From assembly GCF_024397915.1 (NCBI RefSeq), contig NZ_CP073347.1:1860001-1924000 (forward strand): a DNA stretch of 64,000 bases, written 5' to 3'. This DNA comes from Marinobacterium rhizophilum (GTDB lineage: Bacteria; Pseudomonadota; Gammaproteobacteria; Pseudomonadales; Balneatricaceae). The position numbers and the translations under genes were made by a program. A model generated the notes under the pieces. That model saw nothing but the letters and a program-made list of their open reading frames with translations. It was not told where the DNA came from and made no database searches. Position 1 is the stretch's first letter. Each line of letters begins with the position of its first letter. Of this stretch, positions 50,214 to 57,640 are shown piece by piece.

Positions 50214-50864
50214 ATGGCTCTGGCCCTGTACGACCTTGACGAAACCCTTATCAACGGCGACTGTTCCAACCTCTGGATACGCTACCTGAGTGACCGCTAC
50301 ATCGAAGATCCTGCCCCCTGGCAGGCGCAGGAGCATGCACTGATGCAGGACTACTACCGCGGTGAACTCGACATACACCGCTACGTCGAAATGCAGCTGC
50401 AACATCACATCGGCGTGCCCCTGGCGTCGCTGGATGCAGATCTTGAGCGCTACCTGGAGTGCCATATCAGGGCACTGCTGCGCCCAGGGGCCATCCAGAG
50501 CATCCGCGATCACCAGGCCGCCGGGGATCGCTGCGTGGTGATCTCGGCCTCAACCCGCTTCCTGGTTGAGCCCATCGCCCGCCTGCTCGGCATCAGCGAT
50601 GTGATCGCCATCGAGATTGAACTCGATGATGACCGCATTACCGGGCGCACCCAGGGCATCCCGACCTACCGCGAGGGCAAGGTCACGCGGCTGCAACAGT
50701 GGCTCGACACCCAGGGCGAAAGCCTGCAGGGCAGCTGGTTTTATTCCGATTCGCACAACGACCTGCCGTTGCTGGAAAAGGTCGACAATCCGGTTGCCGT
50801 CAGCGCGGATGCACGGCTCAACGCCATCGCCGCCGAGCGTGGCTGGCAGCAGCGCAACTGGTAA
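50214..50864 (+). CDS. HAD-IB family phosphatase
   Basis: 216 residues. Motif I ALYDLDETLINGD (D7, D9), motif II VVISASTRF, motif III Lys in YREGKVTRL and motif IV YSDSHNDLPLL are intact. It has a helical cap between motifs I and II. Close in size to phosphoserine-phosphatase-like HAD-IB hydrolases, and could act on a phosphate ester such as phosphocholine-like or phosphoserine-like products. It is the last gene of the importer operon, 77 bases after the ATPase gene and ahead of a strong terminator. Substrate unknown. Confidence 0.85.
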   Translation: MALALYDLDETLINGDCSNLWIRYLSDRYIEDPAPWQAQEHALMQDYYRGELDIHRYVEMQLQHHIGVPLASLDADLERYLECHIRALLRPGAIQSIRDHQAAGDRCVVISASTRFLVEPIARLLGISDVIAIEIELDDDRITGRTQGIPTYREGKVTRLQQWLDTQGESLQGSWFYSDSHNDLPLLEKVDNPVAVSADARLNAIAAERGWQQRNW

Positions 50865-50900
50865 GGCCTGCCCCACATAGTTTTATGTTACGCAAAAGCA

Positions 50901-50937
50901 AAAGCGCCCGGGGCGTTCTTGGCTCCCCGGGCGCTTT
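50901..50937. terminator. Bidirectional terminator between the two island operons
   Basis: Perfect 13-bp arms AAAGCGCCCGGGG/CCCCGGGCGCTTT with an 11-base loop. A runs and T runs on either side make it work in both directions. It separates the importer operon (plus) from the tmpA-tmpB operon (minus). Confidence 0.92.
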
Positions 50938-50959
50938 CGTTGAGCACCTATATTAGGCT

Positions 50960-51628
50960 TTACAGATCCTTGATCTTCCCCGGATCCAGCGGGCAGGCCA
51001 GATACACGCCGAATTCCTGCCCGATATCGGCACTGACACGGGCATGCACCCGTCCCTGGCGATCCAGAAAACGCTGGCTCTGTGCCAGCGGGAAGATACC
51101 CTCGTGCCAGACACCGGCATGAATGTAGAGTCCGTGGCTTGCGTCGCACCAGAAAGCCACCACCTTATCAGGTGTCAGGTTATCACCTGGCAACGCCAGG
51201 GGGACGACGAAGGGCTTGTCGTCCAGCGGGTAGAACAGCTGCCCGCCATCGGGGTGGTAGTTCATGTGCCAGAGCAGCACCTGGCTGCGGGGGACCGTCT
51301 GGCAATCCTTGCTCGCCGTGGCAGGGTCAGCGGTCCAGCCCAGCACATAATTGCCGGCCACCGCCGCGTTTTCTCCGTACAAGACATCCCCCTGCCAGTG
51401 GCAGCAAAACGTCCCCTCAACCCAGCCACCCTCATTACCGGTGCCGCTGTCGATCGGCCGCCAGCCCTGCTGTGGCCAGCGGGTAATCTCGATTTCGCAG
51501 CAATCCGGATCCTCGACCAGGTAACCGTAACCCTGCAGCGCGGTATTCGTCGCCCGAATCAGCGGCACTTCGTGCCAGGGTAGCGAGGGCTTGCTGCTAA
51601 CATCGAACAGGTACTGCGGCGCGTTCAT
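50960..51628 (-). CDS. AllA-like (ureidoglycolate lyase family) cupin
   Basis: 222 residues, about 60 longer than E. coli AllA. The second half matches AllA by memory: FVVPLALPGDNLTPDKVVAF, ASHGLYIHAGVWHEG (metal-type His residues in HAGVWHEG). The first half (LQGYGYLVEDPDCCEIEITR) is less like AllA. No allantoin genes are near. It overlaps tmpB by 4 bases, so it belongs to the phosphonate operon. Its role there is unknown: it could act on the aldehyde or amide product, or on a conjugated substrate. Calling it ureidoglycolate lyase would be misleading. Confidence 0.65.
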   Translation of the reverse strand: MNAPQYLFDVSSKPSLPWHEVPLIRATNTALQGYGYLVEDPDCCEIEITRWPQQGWRPIDSGTGNEGGWVEGTFCCHWQGDVLYGENAAVAGNYVLGWTADPATASKDCQTVPRSQVLLWHMNYHPDGGQLFYPLDDKPFVVPLALPGDNLTPDKVVAFWCDASHGLYIHAGVWHEGIFPLAQSQRFLDRQGRVHARVSADIGQEFGVYLACPLDPGKIKDL

Positions 51629-52215
51629 GCCCCTGCCCTCCCGTGTGCGTCGACCAACCCTTGCACCAGCGGTGCAAAATGCGCAAAGTCGGGTGTTTCC
51701 AGATCAGGGCACTTGCCCGCTTCATCGAAGTAGCGCACCTGAATAATGGTCTTGAAATTCACCTGTTTTTCGAACGCCTCGGCCTCAGCCGCGCTCATCG
51801 GGCCACCCTGCAGGTTCAGCGAATGTACCGAGGCCGGTGACAACCTGGCGAAGTAATCCGGCTGTGTCGCACACAGGTAGCGCTTTGCATCCACGTGGTA
51901 GCGCACACAGTCAACAATCACCTGTGGAAAGTGGCTGGCCAGCAGCTGTGCGCCGGCATCTTCATGACGCCGGTCCCAGGTATCGTCCATGGCAAAACAC
52001 CCGGCGTTGGATGCCACATGACCGATATCATGCAGCAGAGCGCCAACAATGACTTCAACCGGCTTCCCCTCGCGCTGGGCAAGCGTGGCACCCTGCAACA
52101 TGTGCTGCGACACGGTGACCTGCTCGCCCAGATAGGTATCGGTGCAGTTATCAAACAGGTTCTGTAAAAAAGCGACAATACGGGTCGCACTCAAGGCTGT
52201 ATCAAGCGGGTTCAT
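51625..52215 (-). CDS. tmpB: TmpB/PhnZ-like HD-domain diiron oxygenase
   Basis: 196 residues. The family cleaves the C-P bond of 1-hydroxyalkylphosphonates with O2 to give phosphate and a carboxylate. The HD metal residues are in the PhnZ spacing: H38, H62-D63, H84, H107 and D164, with K111 (YHVDAKRY). The second-sphere Tyr and Glu specific to this oxygenase group are present as Y28 and E31 (TYLGEQVT). These separate it from HD phosphohydrolases. It begins directly after the tmpA stop, so hydroxylation and C-P cleavage are coupled. TmpB against PhnZ cannot be decided without a tree; the TmpA partner favours TmpB. Confidence 0.82.
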   Translation of the reverse strand: MNPLDTALSATRIVAFLQNLFDNCTDTYLGEQVTVSQHMLQGATLAQREGKPVEVIVGALLHDIGHVASNAGCFAMDDTWDRRHEDAGAQLLASHFPQVIVDCVRYHVDAKRYLCATQPDYFARLSPASVHSLNLQGGPMSAAEAEAFEKQVNFKTIIQVRYFDEAGKCPDLETPDFAHFAPLVQGLVDAHGRAGA

Positions 52216-53352
52216 TCATGCATCTCCCAGGGTTTCTTGCAGGGTTGCAAGGCGCGACAGCAGGCTGTCCTTGTCGGCATAGCAGCCTTGAAACCAGCGC
52301 ATGCCGGTGCCTGAAAACGCGGTTCTGGCGTGCATCACGCGGGTGTTGTCGACAATGAAGCATTCGCCCGGTTCAAGGCGAAAACGCACGGCCATCGCCG
52401 GGTCGTCGATAATCTCGCCAAAGCGGCGGTACGCGGCGTAATAGGCTTCCATCTCACCATAGGGCACTTCGGCGATTGCAGTCGCCGAGCGATTGTTGAA
52501 GCGCACGGCAATCAGCCGGCCGTCGGGATCGAGTTCAATCATCGGACGGCGTGCACGTAGAATCACGCCCTGTGCGCCGCGGTATTCGAAACAGGCACAG
52601 TAGCGACTCAGCAGATCAAAAGCGGCGGGGGATTCGTCGCGCAGACACTGGGCGGCGCGAAAACCGTCCACGACCAGGCTGTCGCCGCCCTCGACCGAGT
52701 TTTCAAGGCAGTAGAGCACCTGTAGCGTGGGGACCGGATCGCGATAGGGATTGTCGGTATGGGCCTGCAACCCCTGGCGTGTGAACGCCAGGCTGGTGGG
52801 GTTGACCTCGCTGCGCACTTCAAAATGCCGGCCATAGTTGGTTTCGCGCACATAGCCGAAAAGATCCACCACCTGCATCAGTGCCTGGTCGGCGACAGGG
52901 CCATTCGCCAGCTTGGCCACACCGAAACGTGCAAGACCTGCCAACCAGCCCTGTAACGCCTGTGCACTGGCATGCACCGCGTTGAAACACCCCAGCGGCG
53001 GTTCAGCCATTGCGGCGCTGTCCCAGGTGTGCAGACAGGCATCGATCCAGCCTTTCTGCCGCGCCGGAACACCATCGTAGGCATGCTCAAGCAGCCAGGC
53101 CAGATTGTACTCAACCACCTTGTTTTCCGGCACAAAGGTCAGCGTCAGTACCGACGCCTCCAGGCGGGCATCGGCTATCGCGGTTGCCACCGGTATATCG
53201 CTGAGCCTGATAAGCTTCTGACCGTTGCCGGGCGAGCGCGTCTGGTCGTCCCAGGCATTGTCGCGCAGCCAGATGGCGTGAAAACGGACCACCCTGCCCT
53301 GCACCTCAATTTCCAGGGCACGGCCCTCCTGCTGTATTGAAATAGTCGCCAT
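52216..53352 (-). CDS. tmpA: TmpA-like 2-oxoglutarate dioxygenase (gamma-butyrobetaine hydroxylase family)
   Basis: 378 residues from the ATG at 53352, which has GAGGA just upstream; an ATG 11 codons further has no such site. The family hydroxylates gamma-butyrobetaine, or in TmpA the alpha carbon of 2-trimethylaminoethylphosphonate. The iron ligands H198-x-D200 (LQAHTDNPYRDP) and H341 (RVMHARTAF) are visible, with the 2-oxoglutarate Arg in GTGMRWFQGCY. The N-terminal domain (LRDNAWDDQTRSPGNGQ) lacks the Cys zinc site of animal BBOX. The partner tmpB starts at once. A gamma-butyrobetaine hydroxylase role is the main alternative, less likely with an HD oxygenase next to it. Confidence 0.82.
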   Translation of the reverse strand: MATISIQQEGRALEIEVQGRVVRFHAIWLRDNAWDDQTRSPGNGQKLIRLSDIPVATAIADARLEASVLTLTFVPENKVVEYNLAWLLEHAYDGVPARQKGWIDACLHTWDSAAMAEPPLGCFNAVHASAQALQGWLAGLARFGVAKLANGPVADQALMQVVDLFGYVRETNYGRHFEVRSEVNPTSLAFTRQGLQAHTDNPYRDPVPTLQVLYCLENSVEGGDSLVVDGFRAAQCLRDESPAAFDLLSRYCACFEYRGAQGVILRARRPMIELDPDGRLIAVRFNNRSATAIAEVPYGEMEAYYAAYRRFGEIIDDPAMAVRFRLEPGECFIVDNTRVMHARTAFSGTGMRWFQGCYADKDSLLSRLATLQETLGDA

Positions 53353-53441
53353 GCCATCCTCGATGAGTAAAAATTCAGATGCCATTCTTGGCGAGAGCTG
53401 ACATCATTACAAATTATGCTTTCGCTACCTGAGATGCTGTT

Positions 53442-54338
53442 TTGCTAATACCTAAGCGATCACTGGAAAATCTGCCGCTCGAATGGATACGCGCCTTTGA
53501 AGCGGCCGGCCGCAATGGCAGCTTCTCCGCCGCGGCCCAGGAAACCGGCCTGACCCAGTCAGCCGTCAGCCAGCGCATTGGCAACCTGGAACATCGGCTG
53601 GGCACCCAGCTGTTTCTGCGCGGGGCCAGGGGCGTCGTGCTGACGGTAGACGGCGAAGCCTGGCTTCCCTATGTCAGCAACGCCCTGCGCACGCTGCAGC
53701 AAAGCTCGGAGGAGTTGTTCGGCGTCAAACGCAATCATCTGACCGTTTCAGCCAGCGCCTCGGTTATCGAGCTCTGGATCGGGCAACGACTGCAAACACT
53801 CCTGGCAGCCGACCAGACCCAGTACTCGTTCAAAACGATGGTGCTGTCCGCCGACAGTGCGCTACAGGAGGATTTCGTACGGATTCGTTATGGCGCCGGG
53901 GACTGGCCGTACCCGTTCAAGGCACCGCTGTTTCAGGAAGTCATCAGCCCTGTTGCCGCGCCCTCGCTGATACAGGATGTCCAGCACTGGCAGACACTGC
54001 CGCGCATTGCGCTATCTGGCCCGCGCGCCGGCTGGCAGGAGTGGGTACAACAGACCGGCGACCCTGCCACTCCGGTACCCAGACTGCGCTACGATTCCCT
54101 CTCAGCCGCCCTCGCTGCTGCCCGGGCGGGGCTCGGTGTCGTGCTGGCGTCCCTGCCTCTGTGCGCTAACGATCTGGCGACTGGACAGCTCGTGAGACTG
54201 TCTCCCCATGAGCTGGTCTTGACACAGACCTACTGGCTGCTTGCCCCCGAGGGCACTATTACAACCCGGCAGTGGGATGCGCTCAGGCAAGCCCTGGTGG
54301 ATCAAACCCCAGCGCATAGCCAGGCCCGCTTGCGCTGA
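53442..54338 (+). CDS. LysR-family regulator, divergent from tmpA
   Basis: 298 residues from a TTG start (alternatives are no better). HTH at the N terminus: EWIRAFEAAGRNGSFSAAAQ, then ETGLTQSAVSQRIGNLE. The effector domain ends in ALAAARAGLGVVLASLPLC, typical of the GcvA group. Head to head with tmpA across about 90 bases, so it is the obvious regulator of tmpA-tmpB-cupin. Tail to tail with the next LysR gene (23-base gap). Confidence 0.92.
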   Translation: MLIPKRSLENLPLEWIRAFEAAGRNGSFSAAAQETGLTQSAVSQRIGNLEHRLGTQLFLRGARGVVLTVDGEAWLPYVSNALRTLQQSSEELFGVKRNHLTVSASASVIELWIGQRLQTLLAADQTQYSFKTMVLSADSALQEDFVRIRYGAGDWPYPFKAPLFQEVISPVAAPSLIQDVQHWQTLPRIALSGPRAGWQEWVQQTGDPATPVPRLRYDSLSAALAAARAGLGVVLASLPLCANDLATGQLVRLSPHELVLTQTYWLLAPEGTITTRQWDALRQALVDQTPAHSQARLR

Positions 54339-54360
54339 GCGTACGCACAGGGGATGCAGT

Positions 54361-55275
54361 CTAAGCGCCGAAGAACTGCTCTTCCTGGGCCATCTGCCCT
54401 TTGAGCCACTGGCTGAACGCCGTAACCTTGGGAGCAGAAGGCTTGTTCGGCAACACCAGGTAGTGCGCACCCGAGGCCGGCAAGGTGAAGGAATGGGCCT
54501 GCTGCAGCTGGCCGGACGCCAGCACCGGCGCAACACTGAAACTGCGGCACATCAACAGACCAACATGATGACAGGCAGCATCGATCGACGCCGTGCTGGT
54601 ATCACATTCCAGCACCGGCTGCGGGTAAAACCCGAGCACACCCTGGCTGCGGAACCACTGCACCCAATGCTCCTGCTCTCCCACGGTGCTGATCAGTGGC
54701 AGCTGCTGCGCGCGTACCGCATCGTCGTGAATGCTGTAACGCGCCAGAAAATCCGGACTCGCCACCAACAGCCAGCGCTCGCGGGTCAGCCTCTCAACCT
54801 GCATGCCGCGCCAGTCACCAAAGCCGTTCGATATTTCCAGGTCCGCCGTCTCCACCTCATCCTGCGACGGCCAGACCGAGGACATCAGCCGGATATTGAT
54901 ACCCGGATGCTGGCGATAAAAATCCGCCAGCCTGGGCATCAGCCAGCGCTGCATAAAGCTGCTGCCACATTTGACGTTAAGCAAGGCACGCTGATCGGTT
55001 GCAAACAGCTGGTTGGTACCCGCCTGCAAGGTACTGAATGCCTCGGTCAGCAGCGGCAGATAAGCCTGCGCGGCATCGGTCAGCTCCAGCTTGCGCGGCT
55101 TGCGCACAAACAACTGTGCATCCAGATATTCCTCCAGCAACTTGACCTGCTGGCTGATGGCGCCCTGGGTCACATGCAACTCTTCTGCTGCCCGGGTCAG
55201 GCTGCGCAGCCGCGCAGCCGCCTCGAAGGCCTTGAGTGCGTTCAGCGGTGGCAATGGCTTGCGGCGTGATTTCAT
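54361..55275 (-). CDS. Second LysR-family regulator, GcvA-like
   Basis: 304 residues. HTH: PPLNALKAFEAAARLRSLTR, then AAEELHVTQGAISQQVKLLE. The effector domain has GSSFMQRWLMPRLADFYRQH and GVLGFYPQPVLECDTSTA. GcvA-like. Its own start lies at the right end of the island, followed by 230 bases with no gene. It could control the importer operon or a gene elsewhere. It is not a copy of the first LysR; they share only family features. Confidence 0.92.
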   Translation of the reverse strand: MKSRRKPLPPLNALKAFEAAARLRSLTRAAEELHVTQGAISQQVKLLEEYLDAQLFVRKPRKLELTDAAQAYLPLLTEAFSTLQAGTNQLFATDQRALLNVKCGSSFMQRWLMPRLADFYRQHPGINIRLMSSVWPSQDEVETADLEISNGFGDWRGMQVERLTRERWLLVASPDFLARYSIHDDAVRAQQLPLISTVGEQEHWVQWFRSQGVLGFYPQPVLECDTSTASIDAACHHVGLLMCRSFSVAPVLASGQLQQAHSFTLPASGAHYLVLPNKPSAPKVTAFSQWLKGQMAQEEQFFGA

Positions 55276-55505
55276 AAAGTTGGCGGGCCGGTTAAAGGCA
55301 GCTGGCAGCGGCGGTTAAACACGCCGCACTTTTACCTCAACCAGATGACAACAGAGTTTCAAGCGGGCAATTCAGCATTTCTGGCGGCGAGTCCAGGTTG
55401 CCGGCAGGGTCTGGCCTGTACCGCAACCGACAGCCGCGCCGCAGTGTTTCCAGGCATCGAACCCGAGCAACCATGGCCCACTCAGCGCCGGTCAAAGGGC
55501 ACAAA
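55276..55505. other. Gene-free right end of the island
   Basis: 230 bases with no gene I can support: short frames on both strands lack family likeness or ribosome sites. It presumably holds the promoter of the second LysR gene and the junction to the direct repeat. No integrase, tRNA or insertion-sequence end was seen. Confidence 0.6.
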
Positions 55506-55543
55506 AAAACACCCCCGCAACCCGAGTTGCGGGGGTGTTTTTA
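55506..55543. terminator. dnaQ rho-independent terminator
   Basis: Arms AAAACACCCCCGCAA/TTGCGGGGGTGTTTT around CCCGAG. On the minus strand it lies 35 bases past the dnaQ stop and runs into seven T residues (the A7 at 55503-55509). Strong in that direction. Confidence 0.93.
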
Positions 55544-55646
55544 GTCCAGCTGCGTGCGGGTCCAATCATAGCCAGAGTCAGTGGGCCTTGGCGTCATCCT
55601 GCTCCAGCTGCTCCCACAAACAGGGCTCGCCTGCCTTCTTGCTCAG
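55506..55646. repeat. 141-bp direct repeat, right copy
   Basis: Twin of 42908-43048, 12598 bases away. Here it is the native 3' end of dnaQ with its terminator (55506-55543). Differences from the left copy are TTA-GT for TTT-AT after the hairpin and G for A in one Lys codon. See findings for the insertion model. Confidence 0.95.
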
Positions 55647-56306
55647 CAGCGCAACAAAGGCACGGTGCGCCTGGACCTCCTCCTCGTCGGCGCGCAGTAC
55701 GCGCAGACCGTAGCGACCCGCTTCCACGCGACGGATACCTCGTTCGGCGCTGCCGCTGTCGGAACCATCATCACCGGTGTCCAGCTTGAGCTGACCGCCG
55801 GTCAGCCCAAGATACACATCCGCCAGGATTTCGGAGTCAAGCAGGGCGCCGTGCAGCTCGCGGTGCGAGTTGTCGATGCCGTAGCGCTTGCACAGTGCGT
55901 CCAGGTTGTTTTTCTGTCCCGGGTGTTTCTGGCGCGCCAGCAGCAGGGAGTCAATCACGCCACAGATATCGGCCACGCGTTCAGGACGACGAATCCGCTC
56001 GAGTTCGGTATTGATAAAGCCGATATCGAAGGCCGCATTGTGAATGATCAGCTCGCCGCCGCGGATAAAGTCCAGAAACTCCTCAACCACCTCGGCGAAC
56101 TTTGGCTTGTCGGCGAGAAAGTCATTGGTAATGCCGTGAACTTCAATGGCTTCCTGGTCAATGGCACGATCAGGCTTGATATAAACGTGATAGGTGCGCC
56201 CGGTTAGCTTGCGGTCGATGAGCTCGACGCAGCCGATCTCGATAATGTTGTGCCCTTCCGCCGGCTCAAGACCGGTGGTTTCGGTATCCAGTACGATTTG
56301 CCGCAT
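55578..56306 (-). CDS. dnaQ: DNA polymerase III epsilon subunit, proofreading exonuclease
   Basis: 242 residues. Exo I DTETTGLEP (D7, E9), Exo II IIHNAAFDIGFINTEL, and Exo III LHGALLDSEILADVYLGL with a catalytic His in REL-HGALLD. The C-terminal tail FVALLSKKAGEPCLWEQLEQ, which binds the alpha subunit, is complete here and is the part found duplicated at 42980. 9 bases after rnhA on the same strand, in the order methyltransferase-rnhA-dnaQ. Confidence 0.97.
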   Translation of the reverse strand: MRQIVLDTETTGLEPAEGHNIIEIGCVELIDRKLTGRTYHVYIKPDRAIDQEAIEVHGITNDFLADKPKFAEVVEEFLDFIRGGELIIHNAAFDIGFINTELERIRRPERVADICGVIDSLLLARQKHPGQKNNLDALCKRYGIDNSHRELHGALLDSEILADVYLGLTGGQLKLDTGDDGSDSGSAERGIRRVEAGRYGLRVLRADEEEVQAHRAFVALLSKKAGEPCLWEQLEQDDAKAH

Positions 56307-56315
56307 TAACAGCCC

Positions 56316-56762
56316 CTACCCCTTGAGTTGCTCAACGCCCTTGTTGGCCAGCGCATCGGCCAGCTCGTTTTCCGGATGACCGCTGTGGCCCTTGACCCAG
56401 TGCCACTTCACCTGGTGACGCGCCACCTCGGTGTCGAGACGCTGCCACAGATCGGCATTCTTGACCGGCTGGCGGGCGGCGGTTTTCCAGCCATTGCGTT
56501 TCCAGTTTGCCAGCCACTCGGTAATACCCTTGCGCACGTACTGGGAGTCGGTGGTCAGGTCTACCACACAGGGCTGGGTCAGGGCGGCGAGGGACTCAAT
56601 CGCCGCCATGAGCTCCATGCGATTGTTGGTGGTGTTCTTCTCCCCGCCAAACAGCTGTTTTTCCACATCACCGTAACGCAGCACGGCACCCCAGCCGCCA
56701 GGGCCAGGATTTCCCTTGCAGGCGCCATCGGTGTAAATCTTAACGGACTTCTCGGTTTTCAC
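56316..56762 (-). CDS. rnhA: Ribonuclease HI
   Basis: Cuts RNA in RNA:DNA hybrids. 148 residues with the four carboxylates in IYTDGACKGNPGPGGWGAVL (Asp), NNRMELMAAIESL (Glu), DLTTDSQYVRKGI (Asp) and HPENELADALANKG (Asp), plus the basic handle WKRNGWKTAARQPVKN. Full length. Its start overlaps the 3' end of the methyltransferase gene by 23 bases. Confidence 0.98.
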   Translation of the reverse strand: MKTEKSVKIYTDGACKGNPGPGGWGAVLRYGDVEKQLFGGEKNTTNNRMELMAAIESLAALTQPCVVDLTTDSQYVRKGITEWLANWKRNGWKTAARQPVKNADLWQRLDTEVARHQVKWHWVKGHSGHPENELADALANKGVEQLKG

Positions 56763-57525
56763 AGCAATGCTTTCCTCGCGCAGTCTGCTCCGGTATCGGC
56801 AGACTGATCAGTTTTCGACGGCGCCATTCCGGCTGTATGGGGGTCATGCCAACCACATCCTTGCGCGCCACCATCAGCGAAAACGCACCATGATGACTGC
56901 GGCCCGGGCGGGCATAACGCTCCAGCGCACTGAAACGCTGGCGCCATTTACCCGACGCCATGGGCGGCAGGAAAAAATCGGTTATCAGTTTGACTTCCAC
57001 CAGTTCGACCAGGCTCAGCCAGTCACTCAGGCGCCAGTGGCTGATAAAGTGTCCGCACCAGGGAACCTCAGTGCGTCGACGGCACAGGCGACTGTAAAGC
57101 CCCCACAGGCTGAGCGGATTGAACCCGATCACAAGCAGGTGCCCGCCCGGGCGCAGTACCCGTGCAGCCTCGCGCAACACCTGGTGCGGGCTCTGGGCGA
57201 AGTCCAGTACATGATGCAGCACCACCACATCCAGGCTGTTGCGCTCCAGCGGCAGCTCCTCGTTGGCGGCGATCACACTGTTCTGCCCCAGGCCCAGTTC
57301 CAGCGCCGGGGCAACAATAAACTTGTGCAGCACAGGACTGCTGTCATACAGGCAGATCTGGCTGTCGATGCCCAATTGCAGCAGGTGATAGCCAAACAGC
57401 GTGGGCAGGAGCCGCTCGACCTGCGCCCGTTCGGCCGCGAGCAACTCCTGCCCAAGCTCGGTCTGAAACCAGCTGCGCAGGGCCGGAATCAGTTTGTGCA
57501 ACGGGGGTTGCTGACGAAATCTCAT
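56740..57525 (-). CDS. Class I SAM-dependent methyltransferase
   Basis: 261 residues. An unusual N-terminal helical part (FQTELGQELLAAERAQVERL) precedes a methyltransferase core with LPLERNSLDVVVLHHVLDFA, PHQVLREAARVLRPGGHLLV and IGFNPLSLWGLYS. The canonical glycine loop is weakly kept (LLQLGIDSQICLYDSS). This gene precedes rnhA-dnaQ in many gammaproteobacteria. Substrate unknown. Divergent from gloB across 115 bases. Confidence 0.88.
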   Translation of the reverse strand: MRFRQQPPLHKLIPALRSWFQTELGQELLAAERAQVERLLPTLFGYHLLQLGIDSQICLYDSSPVLHKFIVAPALELGLGQNSVIAANEELPLERNSLDVVVLHHVLDFAQSPHQVLREAARVLRPGGHLLVIGFNPLSLWGLYSRLCRRRTEVPWCGHFISHWRLSDWLSLVELVEVKLITDFFLPPMASGKWRQRFSALERYARPGRSHHGAFSLMVARKDVVGMTPIQPEWRRRKLISLPIPEQTARGKHCCENREVR

Positions 57526-57640
57526 CCAGAAAAACCGCTATGGCTGACAATGTCGGTATGTTAACAGCACCCACCGATTGAGGTAACCTGTATTGCCTCA
57601 GGCGCGACGCCGTATCCGCACCCTATCAGAGAGAACCGCC

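Noticed and set aside
43049..53441. Pho box ahead of the phosphonate operons
   Set aside because: I looked for paired CTGTCAT-type half-sites in 43049-43325 and 53353-53441. Only single weak half-site matches were seen.
42908..55646. Composite transposon explanation for the direct repeats
   Set aside because: The repeats are the end of a host gene plus its terminator. They contain no transposase or inverted ends, so they are not insertion sequences.
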